From Paraburkholderia sabiae (lineage in GTDB: Bacteria > Pseudomonadota > Gammaproteobacteria > Burkholderiales > Burkholderiaceae): a DNA stretch of 64,000 nucleotides. The translations under genes and the position numbers were made by a program. Location of the stretch: contig NZ_CP125296.1 of the NCBI RefSeq assembly GCF_030412785.1, positions 992,001 through 1,056,000 on the forward strand, written 5' to 3'. Positions within the stretch are counted from its first letter, which is position 1; each line of letters starts with the position of its first letter. Under the pieces are notes generated by a model. The model did no database searches, had not been told where the DNA came from, and was given only the letters and a program-made list of their open reading frames with translations. Shown here piece after piece: positions 42,757 to 52,250 of the stretch.

Positions 42757-43722
42757 GACTTCAGACAAACGAGGCGTGTGCGACGGCAATTCTCCGAACT
42801 GCGCCTTGTACGATTGCGCGAAGTGGCCGAGATGCTGAAAGCCCCATCTGCCTGCTGCGTCACTGATGGAGAGCGCATCCGCTGGTGTCGACGTTAGCAG
42901 GCGTCGCACCTGCGCAAGTCGCACCGCTCTCAGATAGACGAGAGGACTGGTTTGCGTGACGGCGCGGAAACTGTTCTGAATCGTGCGCCTGCTCACACCC
43001 AAGGTTGCAGACAGCGAATGGATATCGATGGACTCGTCTCCGGATGCCAGCACATAGTCGTGGCAGCGTCGCACGATATCGGCATGACATGCATGCGTCA
43101 GTTCGCGGGACTTGTCGTGTGCGACATGGTACGTGAACAGGTCGGCTAGCGCGTCCTCGATTTCACCGGCCAGTTCGCGACTTTGTGCGCTGTTGCCGGT
43201 TGCACCCGTCTGAAGTGCACACTCGAGCGTCGTCGCGATCCGCAAGCCTGTGCGTGACAGCGCGGGCTTGGGCACTTCGAGCACGTCCATTTGTCGACTG
43301 AAGGTGCTTGCATCGAAACCCGCTGCTTCCGCAATGTTTTGGAGCATGACGGGGGCAATGACGACGCCGATCAACAGCATGTCATCGGGCGCATGCAGGT
43401 CGAACTCTTTTCCGTCCGAACAGCAGACCAGGCGGCCGGGACCCAGTAAAGATCGACGAAAGGTGAAGGAGCCTTTTCCCGTCAGTGGAATGCCGACGAT
43501 CGTTCGCGCTGGTGGCAAACGTCCGCGTTGCACGATGCGAGCATTGGCCGACTCGTGGAAAACGTGAATATCGTCGACGGATGCCTGTTTGACCGTGCTG
43601 CTAAAGCGGCCGCATCCAACCTGCACGTACTCCTGATCCCAGCCGTGCAGCGCGGCTGCGTGCGCGTCGGCGTCGTTGAAACGTTCGAGGCGGGCGTCGA
43701 TGGAAATCGGATTGAGGTCCAT
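42739..43722 (-). CDS. AraC-family regulator (EutR/FeaR-like), paralogue 2
   Basis: A 327-residue regulator. ATG at 43722 is chosen because the upstream part of the frame overlaps another gene. The N-terminal 'NDADAHAAALHGWDQEYVQVGCGRFSS' and the C-terminal helix-turn-helix pair ('SATLGVSRRTIQNSFRAVTQ', 'SDAAGRWGFQHLGHFAQSY') parallel the AraC genes at 23594 and 55382. It is encoded 10 bases after a small protein of unknown function (43733-44101). No copy of the TTGCC operator motifs was found near it, so its targets are unknown. Confidence 0.85.
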   Translation of the reverse strand: MDLNPISIDARLERFNDADAHAAALHGWDQEYVQVGCGRFSSTVKQASVDDIHVFHESANARIVQRGRLPPARTIVGIPLTGKGSFTFRRSLLGPGRLVCCSDGKEFDLHAPDDMLLIGVVIAPVMLQNIAEAAGFDASTFSRQMDVLEVPKPALSRTGLRIATTLECALQTGATGNSAQSRELAGEIEDALADLFTYHVAHDKSRELTHACHADIVRRCHDYVLASGDESIDIHSLSATLGVSRRTIQNSFRAVTQTSPLVYLRAVRLAQVRRLLTSTPADALSISDAAGRWGFQHLGHFAQSYKAQFGELPSHTPRLSEVARRSH

Positions 43723-43732
43723 GTGTGTAATC

Positions 43733-44101
43733 TCAGTCGACGCACGCGTCGATATCTTCACCGCGATCGAACAGGCATTTGCGCAGGAGCACGGCTTCGA
43801 CCGCGTTGATCTGCAGCAATGCGACGTAACGGCGTCCGTCGTCATGGCTGACGATCGCAAACACGCTTCTGTCATCTCCGTTCGCAAACCGCACGTCGTC
43901 TTCCACGATGTCGGTGTCGTCGTGTACGCCCGCCAGATACGCACGTTCGACGACGTTCCACGCCTGCGGCAGACGTAACAATACATCGAGCACATCTTCC
44001 GATGTCGAAATGACCGACGCCTGAGTGTCGTCGCATCGCACGAACCAGCCAGGGTTGGCCGTCGGGCGTACTCTCATCGCTGCCACTGCATAGAGCAGCA
44101 T
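43733..44101 (-). CDS. Small protein of unknown function, paralogue of 53121-53570
   Basis: A 122-residue protein starting 'MLLYAVAAMRVRPTANPGWF'. ATG at 44101 has GGAGG 8 bases upstream. It shares with the protein at 53121: 'LLYAVAA', 'PGWF-R', 'AVIS' or 'SVIS', 'DV-DVLLRLP--WN', 'GLHDDTDI' or 'GVHDDTDI', 'FAIV-HDDG-RYV' and 'LQ-NA-EAVL'. It has no signal peptide, membrane segment or known catalytic motif. In both places the gene adjoins a transcriptional regulator gene (AraC here, LuxR there), so a role in signal input to that regulator is possible (inference). Confidence 0.7.
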   Translation of the reverse strand: MLLYAVAAMRVRPTANPGWFVRCDDTQASVISTSEDVLDVLLRLPQAWNVVERAYLAGVHDDTDIVEDDVRFANGDDRSVFAIVSHDDGRRYVALLQINAVEAVLLRKCLFDRGEDIDACVD

Positions 44102-44182
44102 TTTCCGCACCTCCGCTTGCACGCTGCGCGTTGGCGCCCATGCGTGATTCGCACGAGCGCGTCTCGCAACTTGTGGGTTCGA

Positions 44183-45385
44183 CTAGAACTTGTGACGAAG
44201 TCCGACACGAACGACGGCCTGCTTGTCGGTCGCGGACGCCGATGGTCCGTTGATGGCCGCAACGGCTTCCTTACCCGTCGAGTCCGTTCCCGATGCCTTC
44301 TGATACACCGCGATCAGATACACGTCGCTGCGTTTCGAAAGCAGGTAGTCGACGCCTGCGCCGAACTGGTGATAAGTGGCGCCCGTCTTGCCCGCGACCG
44401 AACTGCTTTTCGTGTAGTCGTATGCAAAGCCTGCCAGCAGCGCGGGCGTGAACTGATAGCGGAAGTTGATTTCGGCATTGTTCAAGGTCGTGGTGCCGCT
44501 CAGACCGAGTGGATTCGGACCTGACGACAGATCGCCGAGATCGTGGTAACGCGTGTTCGACCAGACTGCGCCCACCGTCGCCGACCCGATCACATAGGCC
44601 GCAGCCGCGTCGATGACGCTCATCGACCGCGCTGATGCATAGCCCGAATACACGGGCGACAGCATGTTGTTGCCGGGCACGCCATTGACGGTCGTCGCGG
44701 GACTGCCGCCGCTGCCAAAGAACGAGGTGTTCGGATTCGCGACATCCAGATAACCCGCGCCGAGCATCAACGGTCCGTTGACGTAACCTGCCGTCACCGA
44801 CCAGATTCGATTGCGCGCGAAGTTGCCCGCGACGCCGCCGAAGCCGAACATCCCTTCCAGCGTCAGTCCGCCATAGTTGTTGCTGGTGAACTTGATCGCG
44901 TTGTTGGTCGAATTCGTGTTGTTGATGTTGTCGAGATCGCCGGGGTGCGCGGCCATATAGCCGCCCCATTGCCCGCCTGCCTCCATCGGCCCGATGATGT
45001 CGACGTTCGTGTCGTACTGGCGTCCGAGCGTGACCGTTCCGAACGGCCCCGACATGCCGACGAACGCTTTCTTGCCGAACAGCAGTCCTCCCTGACCGGC
45101 CTTGCCCGTACTCGCATCGAAGCCGTTTTCGAGGACGAAGATCGCTTTCAGTCCGCCGCCGAGATCTTCGGAACCGCGCAGGCCCCAGCGGCTTTGCTGC
45201 ATGACGCCGCTGAGGAGCCGCACCGCACTGTGTCCCGATACGCTGCCGTTCGCATTGACGGTCGCGGCATTGCTGAAATAGCTGATACCTTCATCGATGA
45301 TGCCGTACAGCGTGACGAAGCTTTGTGCATGGGCGCACACGGGTGCGGCGGCCGCGACGCAGGCGGCGAAAAGCGCTTTCTTCAT
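44183..45385 (-). CDS. Outer-membrane porin (Burkholderia OmpC-like)
   Basis: A 400-residue, 16-strand-type general porin. The signal peptide is residues 1-20 (ends 'CAHA'). The mature start 'QSFVTLYGIIDEGISYFSN', then 'SRWGLRGSEDLGGGLKAIFVLE', 'VGMSGPFGTVTLGRQYD' and the C-terminal '-VVRVGLRHKF' with terminal Phe are diagnostic. It admits small hydrophilic solutes. It sits between the small unknown protein/AraC pair and the amidase gene. Confidence 0.93.
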   Translation of the reverse strand: MKKALFAACVAAAAPVCAHAQSFVTLYGIIDEGISYFSNAATVNANGSVSGHSAVRLLSGVMQQSRWGLRGSEDLGGGLKAIFVLENGFDASTGKAGQGGLLFGKKAFVGMSGPFGTVTLGRQYDTNVDIIGPMEAGGQWGGYMAAHPGDLDNINNTNSTNNAIKFTSNNYGGLTLEGMFGFGGVAGNFARNRIWSVTAGYVNGPLMLGAGYLDVANPNTSFFGSGGSPATTVNGVPGNNMLSPVYSGYASARSMSVIDAAAAYVIGSATVGAVWSNTRYHDLGDLSSGPNPLGLSGTTTLNNAEINFRYQFTPALLAGFAYDYTKSSSVAGKTGATYHQFGAGVDYLLSKRSDVYLIAVYQKASGTDSTGKEAVAAINGPSASATDKQAVVRVGLRHKF

Positions 45386-45476
45386 GTTGTCTGACGCTCG
45401 GTTGACTTGCGGTTAAGGATGTCTTTGAACGGGCAGAGCGTGACGCCGCCGCGCGACGAAGGCGCGAGCGTGTCCC

Positions 45477-45497
45477 GCCGCTCCACGCGGGAGCGGC
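45477..45497. terminator. Hairpin between amidase and porin genes
   Basis: GCCGCTCC (45477-45484) and GGAGCGGC (45490-45497) pair over 8 bp with a 5-base loop, 37 bases beyond the amidase stop on the minus strand. There is no T-run, so it may act with Rho or separate the two transcripts weakly. Confidence 0.45.
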
Positions 45498-45533
45498 TTC
45501 GATACGGCAATCAGCGAAAGGCGAAGAGTGGCG

Positions 45534-46997
45534 TCAGCAGTGCGCGTCGATGACGGGCGCACGGGGCACGCTGTGTGCCGCGGCCTGTTCGTAGGCGTGG
45601 CCGAGTTGCAGTACGCCCCAGTCGTCGCGATAACGCCCGGCGATCTGCAGGCCGATGGGAAGCCCCGACACGCTGAAACCGCAAGGCACGGCCAGCACGG
45701 GCGCCTCCGTCGACGACAGATACCAGCAGATGCGCATCCAGTCGATATACGACGTGTACGTCTGGCCCATGAACGACGTAGGCCAGCGCAAACTGGCGTC
45801 GAACGGCAGCATCTGCGTTGCGGGCAGCACGTAGAACGCGTGATCGTTCATGAAGCTGCGCATGCGCTGAAACAGCGCGGTCTTGCGCACGAACATCTGC
45901 CCGATGTCGGCGGCGCTGAGCGAGCGATGCAGCCTGCACTCGTCCTCGATTTCAGGCTTCAGCTGCGCGCGCGCGTCATCGCCGAGCTGTTGCACGAGCG
46001 TGCCGATCATCCAGGCGCGCTCCATACGGAACACATCTTCGGCATCGGCCAGATCGGGATCGGCGAACACGACTTCACAGCCAAGCGCTTCGAACACGCG
46101 CGCCTGCGCCTGCACCGTGCGCTGGATTTCCGGATCGACGGGCAGGCCCGCGAGCCCCGTCGATATGGCCACGCGCACGCCGCGAAAATCGCGCTGCAAG
46201 GGGCGCGCGAAGAGTGCGCCGGGGTCGCCGAGTTCCGTCGCGATCTCGCCGCTCGGGCCGGCGATCGCGCTGAGCAGCAGGGCCGTGTCCGCGACGTTGC
46301 GCGCCATCGGGCCATCGACGCCCAGCGTGCCCCAGCCGTTCGTGTCGGGCGCGCGCGGCACGCGTCCCGGCGACGGACGCAAGCCGACCACGCCGTTCCA
46401 CGCGGCCGGATTGCGCAACGAGCCGCCCATGTCGCTGCCGCACGCGAGCGGGTTCATCCCGCATGCCACCGACGCCGCCGCGCCGCCGCTGCTGCCGCCC
46501 GCCGAACGGCTCAGGTCCCAGGGATTGCGCGTCACACCGAACACGTCGTTGAACGTATGCGAGCCCGCGCCGAACTCCGGCGTGTTCGACTTGCCGATCA
46601 TCAGCGCGCCCGCAGCGTGGCAGCGGCGGACGATCAGCGCGTCCTGAGCGGGCACATGATGCTCGAACGCTTTGGAGCCGAACGTGGTCCGCACGCCGCG
46701 CGTCAGCGTCAGGTCCTTCTGCGAAACGGGCAAGCCATGCAACGGACCTTGCCATTCGCCGCGCATCCAGAGACCGTCGATTTCGCGGGCGCGCTGCCGA
46801 AGCGCGTCCGTGTCGTTGAGCGTCACCAGCGCGTTGACATGCGGATTCACGGCGTCGATGCGCGCGAGATGCGCGTCGAGGATGTCGAGCGCGCTCACTT
46901 CGCGCTTGTGTTGCAGGTCCAGCAGCGTGAGTGCGGATGCGTCGCACAGCGAGTCGGTGGAGACGGGATTCGGATCGAGGTGCAGATAGTCAGCCAT
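45534..46997 (-). CDS. Amidase (amidase signature family)
   Basis: A 487-residue hydrolase. ATG at 46997 is preferred to TTG at 47012. The Ser-cisSer-Lys triad is visible: Lys in 'LPVSQKDL', the Gly/Ser-rich 'SRSAGGSSGGAAASVA', and nucleophile Ser in 'GSDMGGSLRNPAAW'. It hydrolyses a linear or aryl amide in the cytoplasm to acid plus ammonia. The MHS-family carrier gene 57 bases upstream on the same strand probably imports the amide, and the divergent LysR gene probably controls both. Confidence 0.9.
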   Translation of the reverse strand: MADYLHLDPNPVSTDSLCDASALTLLDLQHKREVSALDILDAHLARIDAVNPHVNALVTLNDTDALRQRAREIDGLWMRGEWQGPLHGLPVSQKDLTLTRGVRTTFGSKAFEHHVPAQDALIVRRCHAAGALMIGKSNTPEFGAGSHTFNDVFGVTRNPWDLSRSAGGSSGGAAASVACGMNPLACGSDMGGSLRNPAAWNGVVGLRPSPGRVPRAPDTNGWGTLGVDGPMARNVADTALLLSAIAGPSGEIATELGDPGALFARPLQRDFRGVRVAISTGLAGLPVDPEIQRTVQAQARVFEALGCEVVFADPDLADAEDVFRMERAWMIGTLVQQLGDDARAQLKPEIEDECRLHRSLSAADIGQMFVRKTALFQRMRSFMNDHAFYVLPATQMLPFDASLRWPTSFMGQTYTSYIDWMRICWYLSSTEAPVLAVPCGFSVSGLPIGLQIAGRYRDDWGVLQLGHAYEQAAAHSVPRAPVIDAHC

Positions 46998-47054
46998 GTC
47001 GGAACTCTTCAATTGATTCGGTGATTCGAGGTGTATTCAGCACATATCGGACGA

Positions 47055-48368
47055 TCAGATTTCATCGCGTGTGCGGTCGGTGATGAAGGCCAGCGCGATC
47101 AGCGACGCCACGCCGCACGCGATCACGTACCACGCAGGCGCAGCGGCATTGCCCGTCGCGCCGATCAGCCACGTCACGACGAACTGCGCGAAGCCGCCGA
47201 AAATCGACACGCCCGCCGCATAGGAAATGGACAGGCCCGTGGCGCGCGTGCTGCGCGGAAACATCTCGGGAAGCAGCGGTCCCGTTGCGCCCGCATTGAT
47301 CGAATGCAAGGCGGCCAACCCGCAGACGACGAGATACAGCGTCGTCACGGTCGGGCTGTGTGCGATCGCGTAAAAGCCCGGCAGGATCAGCAGCGTAAGC
47401 AGCAGGCGCGAGATGAACGTCACGCGCTTGCGTCCAAAGCGGTCGGACCACAGGCCGCCGATGGGCGACACCACGAGCATCACCGCGCCGGAGAGAATGC
47501 CGCACCACATGGCCGCATCCATCGGCAGATGCAGCACCTTGATCGCGTACGTGGACATGTAATACAGCACGATGAAATGCGCGGACGTGCCGCCGATCAC
47601 CAGCAGGAACGCGAGCAACAACAGCTTGCCGTCGCGTGCGAAGACCGTCTTGAGCACGCCGCTTCCGGATGGCGCCGCGTTGCGCGCGCCATGTTCTTCT
47701 TCGCCGATGCGAGCCCGCAGATACAGGCCGAGCGGCGCGATCAGCACGCCTGCGAGAAACGGCACGCGCCAGCCCCAGCTTTCGAGCGACGCGGTATCGA
47801 GAAAGTGCGAAAGCAGAAAGCCGACCAGCGATCCCGCGAGCGCAGCCGCGCCCTGGCTCGCGAACTGCCAGCTCGTGACGAACCCGCGTCGCTGCGCCGA
47901 TGCGCGCTCGGCGAGCAGCGTGGTCGCGACACCCACTTCACCGCCCGCGGAAAAGCCCTGCAACAGCCGCGCGATCAACACGATGATGGGCGCCGTCATG
48001 CCGATCTGCGCATACGTCGGCGTGAGGCCGATCAAGCCCGTGCCGAGCGCCATCGTCAGCAGCGTGAGGTTCATCGCGGCGACGCGCCCGAAGCGGTCGG
48101 CGAGCAGTCCGAACATCACGCCGCCGATGGGTCGCGCGATAAAGCCGACGCCGAACGTGCCGACGGAAAGCAGCAATTGCTGTTGCGCGGATGCTGCCGG
48201 AAAGAACAGCTTGCCGAGCAGCACGGCGAAGAAGCTGTAGACGGTCAGGTCGAAGAACTCGAATGCATTGCCGATCGTCGTCGCGACGATCAGCGTGCGC
48301 GTGGAGATCGGTTTCGTGCGTGCCGCCGATGAGGTCGCGGCGGCGGAACTGAGTGACGGTGACTTCAT
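47055..48368 (-). CDS. MFS transporter, metabolite:H+ symporter (MHS) type
   Basis: A 437-residue, 12-helix carrier. ATG at 48368 has AGGGA 8 bases upstream; another in-frame ATG is 9 bases earlier. The 'IGNAFEFFDLTVYSFFAVLLG' opening, 'GFIARPIGGVMFGLLADRFGR' and 'RLLQGFSAGGEVG' are the MHS/ShiA/KgtP pattern. It likely brings in an organic acid or amide for the amidase next door. Confidence 0.88.
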   Translation of the reverse strand: MKSPSLSSAAATSSAARTKPISTRTLIVATTIGNAFEFFDLTVYSFFAVLLGKLFFPAASAQQQLLLSVGTFGVGFIARPIGGVMFGLLADRFGRVAAMNLTLLTMALGTGLIGLTPTYAQIGMTAPIIVLIARLLQGFSAGGEVGVATTLLAERASAQRRGFVTSWQFASQGAAALAGSLVGFLLSHFLDTASLESWGWRVPFLAGVLIAPLGLYLRARIGEEEHGARNAAPSGSGVLKTVFARDGKLLLLAFLLVIGGTSAHFIVLYYMSTYAIKVLHLPMDAAMWCGILSGAVMLVVSPIGGLWSDRFGRKRVTFISRLLLTLLILPGFYAIAHSPTVTTLYLVVCGLAALHSINAGATGPLLPEMFPRSTRATGLSISYAAGVSIFGGFAQFVVTWLIGATGNAAAPAWYVIACGVASLIALAFITDRTRDEI

Positions 48369-48516
48369 GAACGGCATCCCTGTCGAAAGTGAATCGTTCG
48401 TCGAAACGGCGCGTCGGAGGCGTCGTGCAGGTAAGCCACCTGCTGACGCCGATGAAAACTGCATGACGACAGGGCAAGTCTAGAGAGACAAAAAAACACG
48501 ACGGAGTTGCTTTTTC

Positions 48517-48541
48517 TTATCGCGATAACGAGTGGTTATCG
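48517..48541. promoter_or_regulatory. LysR-type operator between the MHS carrier and LysR genes
   Basis: TTATCGCGATAA (48517-48528) is a perfect 12-bp palindrome, and CGATAAC-N5-GTTATCG (48523-48541) is a perfect overlapping inverted repeat, giving three TTATCG half-sites. It lies 92 bases before the LysR start and 149 from the divergent carrier start, as expected for a LysR binding region. Confidence 0.65.
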
Positions 48542-48632
48542 CCGGCGCCGCCTATGCGGGGTAAGCCTCATGTCGGCGGCGATGATGTCGAGGTAGGATG
48601 GGTTATCTCATCACCACAACCGGCTGACGCGC

Positions 48633-49559
48633 TTGAAACACAACCAGCTACGCGCACTCGTCGCGATTGCCGAGCACGGCAGTCTGCGTGCCGCCGCGCG
48701 CACGGTCTGTCTGTCGCAACCCGCGCTCACGAAGGCGATCCGCGAACTGGAACAGGATCTCGGCGTGCCGCTCGTCGCGCGCAATGCCCGCGGCGCGCAA
48801 CTCACGCAGTTCGGTCAGGCGATCTACGCGCGCGCGAAGCTGATCCTTGCGGAGATGCAGCACGCGCGCGAAGACGTGATCCAGCTATCGGGCTTCGAGG
48901 GCGGCACGGTGTCGTGTGCCGTCACGCCGCTCGTTTCGCTCAAGTACCTGCCTCGCGCGATTCACACCTTCCGGCTGCGCATGCCGAAGACGCGTCTGTC
49001 GGTGCAGGAAGGCTTCTTGAGTTCGGCGCTCGCGGGTCTGCGCGACGGCACGCTCGACTTCGCGATCGCGATCGTCGACGACTCGAAGATCACGGGCGAA
49101 TTCCAGTTTCGTCCGCTGCTGGAAGCGGAGCTGATCATCTCGGCGCGCAAAGGGCATCCGCTTGCGAAAGCGCAGTCCATCGCGGAGCTGGAGGGCGCAG
49201 AGTGGGTGCTGAACACGACGCCTGAGAGCATCGGCCGCGTGCTGCAGGACTATTTCGTCAGCGTGGGCGCGGCCGCGCCGCGTGTCGTGGTCGAATGCAG
49301 TTCGTTCAGCGCGAGTTTCTCGCTGTCGTCGAACAGCAACTATCTGTCTTGCTGCCCGAAGAGCTTTCTCGAATCCGAATGGTTTCGCCAGCACGTGATC
49401 GCGCTGCCTGTGCGCGAGCCGCTGCCACGCGTATCCGTCGGCATCATCTCGCGGCGCGATGCGCTCAATACGGCGGCCTGCGACTATCTGATCGACTGTT
49501 TCGCCGATGCCGTGGCGTCGGCGCCCGCGTTCGATCACGACACCGCCGCGCCGGCCTGA
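48633..49559 (+). CDS. LysR-family transcriptional regulator
   Basis: A 308-residue regulator starting at TTG 48633. The N-terminal helix-turn-helix ('LRALVAIAEHGSLRAAARTVCLSQPALTK') and the following helix with 'LEQDLGVPLVARNARGAQLTQFG' are canonical; the C-terminal periplasmic-binding-protein-like domain is full length. It is divergent from the MHS carrier/amidase operon, its likely target. Confidence 0.9.
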   Translation: MKHNQLRALVAIAEHGSLRAAARTVCLSQPALTKAIRELEQDLGVPLVARNARGAQLTQFGQAIYARAKLILAEMQHAREDVIQLSGFEGGTVSCAVTPLVSLKYLPRAIHTFRLRMPKTRLSVQEGFLSSALAGLRDGTLDFAIAIVDDSKITGEFQFRPLLEAELIISARKGHPLAKAQSIAELEGAEWVLNTTPESIGRVLQDYFVSVGAAAPRVVVECSSFSASFSLSSNSNYLSCCPKSFLESEWFRQHVIALPVREPLPRVSVGIISRRDALNTAACDYLIDCFADAVASAPAFDHDTAAPA

Positions 49560-49573
49560 AGCGGTAGCTTGCC

Positions 49574-49597
49574 GCGTTGTCATCCTTCTGGTCGATG
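49574..49597 (+). promoter_or_regulatory. Shared 24-bp element C, copy 1 (moaF promoter)
   Basis: GCGTTGTCATCCTT followed by CTGGTCGATG. The copy at 52251-52274 on the minus strand matches at 21 of 24 positions. A possible -10 (TAGAGT, 49619-49624) begins 22 bases after the element, the same offset as in the other copy. Confidence 0.7.
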
Positions 49598-49694
49598 CCC
49601 TGCGCGGGGCCCTGTTCGTAGAGTGGATGCATGCGTCGCCGCGAATCCGCGCGACGCGTGTTCATCACCCTCGATCACAGGAGTCCAGTCCATC

Positions 49695-50561
49695 ATGACG
49701 TCTCAACCGAAGTTCATCCAGGTCGGCGCGCTCGCCGACGGCTTTGCGCCCGACAGCCATATTCTTGCGCCCGTCGGCGATCTGGAAGGCCGCACGTTCG
49801 TGTTGACCTTTGCAGACGGCGACGTCGATACGCTGCATTTTGCCGTTGCGCAAACGGTCGATGTCGAACGCATTGCGGCGGGAGCGACACGCCCCGCGCA
49901 ACCGCGCGAGCGTCATGCGTGCCGCGTGACCTCGGTGCGCGAAGGCATCTATTTCGTCGATTACATCGGTGCGGATGAAGCGCTCGTGGACGAAGAGGGC
50001 CAGCCGCGCGCGGCGAGCACGAGTTATGTGCTCGATGTGCACAGGCAGCTTTGCACGGTGGTGACGGGCGTGCTGCCGGGCGAGAAGGAAACGCGCATCG
50101 ACGCGTTCACACGCGTTGAGCGGGGTCTGGAACTGACGGGCGTGCAGGCGCGGATACGCCATGGCCGCATCTGCGGCGATGCGGGGAACGTCGACGCGCC
50201 GCTGCATCAGCCGACCAACGAACTGATCGGCATGCGCAACCTGTACACGTATAGCGCGACCGAACGCTACGAGCATATCTACCTGAGCGACCACTTCTAC
50301 GCATGGCAATGTCTGTCGGGCGTCGAAGCAGGTCTCGCCGATGTGGACCGTTGCCACATGATCGGCATCGACGAGAAGCTGTATCTGTTCGTGTGGCGCG
50401 AGAAGATCGTGCCGACGCTCGGCGTCGTGATGATCGATCTCGAAAGGATGAAGACGGACGGCAAGATTTTCGGCTATCAGGGAAGCCGTTTCGACGCGCT
50501 GTCGAACTTTCCGGTCGGCGCGCACGCGCAAGTGCTCAACGTGACGCGGCATCCGCAATGA
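49695..50561 (+). CDS. MoaF-like protein
   Basis: A 288-residue soluble beta-rich protein. The N-terminal part ('FIQVGALADGFAPDSHILAPVGDLEGRTFVLTF' in family form, with 'FADGDVDTLHF') and the second half ('YLSDHFYAWQCLSGVEAGLADVD', 'LYLFVWREKIVP') match the two-domain MoaF family, first seen in the monoamine regulon of Klebsiella. The biochemical role is not established. It overlaps the SDR gene downstream by four bases (ATGA). The upstream region carries element C. Confidence 0.75.
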   Translation: MTSQPKFIQVGALADGFAPDSHILAPVGDLEGRTFVLTFADGDVDTLHFAVAQTVDVERIAAGATRPAQPRERHACRVTSVREGIYFVDYIGADEALVDEEGQPRAASTSYVLDVHRQLCTVVTGVLPGEKETRIDAFTRVERGLELTGVQARIRHGRICGDAGNVDAPLHQPTNELIGMRNLYTYSATERYEHIYLSDHFYAWQCLSGVEAGLADVDRCHMIGIDEKLYLFVWREKIVPTLGVVMIDLERMKTDGKIFGYQGSRFDALSNFPVGAHAQVLNVTRHPQ

Positions 50562-51361
50562 GCGCGGCGCTTGGGTTGCCATTCGCGGGCAAGGTCGTGC
50601 TGGTCACGGGCGGCGCGCAAGGCATCGGGCGCGGCATTGCGGAGGCGTTCGCGGCGCAGGGCGCGTCCGTTGCCGTCGCGGATATCGATGCGAATGCCGC
50701 GCGTGCCTGGCTGGCAAGCGCGTCTCGCCCGCATGACGTGCAGACGCACCGCGCCTACGACGCCGACCTCGCCACGCACGGCGCTATCGTGCGTCTGATT
50801 GCGCAGATCGAAGCCGACTACGGCCGCCTCGACGTGCTGGTGCACAACGCTGCGTATTTTCCATTGACGCCGTTTGCGCAGATCACGCCGCCGTTGCTCG
50901 AACGCACGCTGGCCGTCAATCTGTCCGCGCTGTTCTGGCTCACGCAGGCGGCGACGCCGCTGTTCGTGAAGCAGGGCGGCGGGCGGGTGCTCGTCACGTC
51001 GTCGGTGACAGGGCCGCGTGTCGCGTATCCGGGTCTTGCGCACTATGCGGCGTCGAAAGCGGGCGTCAACGGTTTCATTCGCGCCGCCGCGCTCGAACTC
51101 GCGCCGCTCGGCATCACGGTGAACGGCGTCGAGCCGGGCATGATCCGCACGCCCGCGATGGACAATCTCGGCGACGCCGCGCTCAGCGCGCGCATCGCGG
51201 GCGCCGTGCCGCTCGGGCGTCTCGGCGAGCCCGCCGATATCGCTGCGGCGATGCTGTATCTCGCATCGGCGGGCGCGTCGTACGTGACGGGGCAGACCAT
51301 CGTCGTCGACGGCGGCGCGACGCTGCCCGAAGCGTCCGCCGCGTTTGCCGCCTCGCGGTAG
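50558..51361 (+). CDS. Short-chain dehydrogenase/reductase (SDR family)
   Basis: A 267-residue classical SDR: 'VLVTGGAQGIGRGIAEAF', 'VHNAAY', catalytic Ser/Tyr/Lys in 'TSSVTGPRVAYPGLAHYAASKAG', and 'NGVEPGMIRTP'. NAD(P)-dependent alcohol or ketone conversion is expected, substrate unknown. Its start overlaps the moaF stop, so the two are coupled. It converges on another SDR at 51376. Confidence 0.87.
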   Translation: MSAALGLPFAGKVVLVTGGAQGIGRGIAEAFAAQGASVAVADIDANAARAWLASASRPHDVQTHRAYDADLATHGAIVRLIAQIEADYGRLDVLVHNAAYFPLTPFAQITPPLLERTLAVNLSALFWLTQAATPLFVKQGGGRVLVTSSVTGPRVAYPGLAHYAASKAGVNGFIRAAALELAPLGITVNGVEPGMIRTPAMDNLGDAALSARIAGAVPLGRLGEPADIAAAMLYLASAGASYVTGQTIVVDGGATLPEASAAFAASR

Positions 51362-51375
51362 CGAAGATGGTGGGT

Positions 51376-52176
51376 TCAGAGACGATCGAAAGCCAGAGTA
51401 GGCACATCGACGATCGACGACCCGCCATCCGCGACGAGCGTCGCGCCCGTCACGATCGACGCCGCCGGTGACGCGAGGAACGCACACACCTGCGCGATCT
51501 CGTCGGCATGGGCGGCGCGCCGCAGCGGCACGTCGGCGCAGACGCGCGAATACGCTTCGTCGAGCGTGTCGCCGTGGTGCTGCATCAGTGGCTGCATCTC
51601 TTCGTCGGCCATCGGCGTGCGCACCCAGCCCGGACATACGGCGTTCACGCGCACGCCATGGGGGCCGTAGTCGCGTGCGAGCGACTTCATGAGACCGAGC
51701 AGCGCATGCTTGGCCGTCGTGTAGCCGCACACGGCGGGCCCTGCCGCCAGCGACGCAATCGACGCGACGAGCACGATCGATCCGCGTCGTGCGATCAGTT
51801 GCGGCAGACAGGCGCGCGCGCTGACGAACGCGGTGTCGAGATTCGCACGCATCGCGGCGGACCATACGTGGTCGTCGGTCGCTCCCGCCGTGCCTGCGCC
51901 GAGACCGCCCGCGCAGGCGATCAGCGTGTCGACGCCGCCGTGCGCTTCATCGAGTCGCGCAATGAAGCGCGTCCAGTCGGCGGCGCTGGCCGCATCGCCT
52001 TCGAGCACCAGACCACCCGTTCGCGCCGCGACCCGTTCGAGCGGTGCGCGGCGGCGGCCGACCAGCGCGACGCGCGCGCCCTGTGCCGCGAACAGTTCGG
52101 CACAAGCCTGGCCGATGCCCGTGCCCGCGCCCGTGATGACGACGCTGCGCGGCGTCGACTGATTCGTTTCTTCCAT
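51376..52176 (-). CDS. Short-chain dehydrogenase/reductase (SDR family)
   Basis: A 266-residue classical SDR: 'VVITGAGTGIGQACAELF', 'IACAGG', 'VASIASLAAGPAVCGYTTAKHA' with Tyr-x-x-x-Lys, and 'NAVCPGWVRTPM'. It converges on the moaF-SDR operon, 14 bases separating the stops. Its promoter region (52224-52274) has element C and a -10 laid out as at moaF, so the two convergent units are probably co-regulated. Confidence 0.87.
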   Translation of the reverse strand: MEETNQSTPRSVVITGAGTGIGQACAELFAAQGARVALVGRRRAPLERVAARTGGLVLEGDAASAADWTRFIARLDEAHGGVDTLIACAGGLGAGTAGATDDHVWSAAMRANLDTAFVSARACLPQLIARRGSIVLVASIASLAAGPAVCGYTTAKHALLGLMKSLARDYGPHGVRVNAVCPGWVRTPMADEEMQPLMQHHGDTLDEAYSRVCADVPLRRAAHADEIAQVCAFLASPAASIVTGATLVADGGSSIVDVPTLAFDRL

Positions 52177-52250
52177 GCCCGTTCCTCGTGCGTGTGTCGA
52201 TGAGAGTCGATGAGTGTCAGACGAGTCTAGGCACGAGACAGATCACGCAC

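Noticed and set aside
45498..45520. A TTGCCGTATC sequence on the minus strand upstream of the porin as another AraC operator
   Set aside because: Only the first seven bases agree with motifs A and B, and no -10 lies at the right distance.
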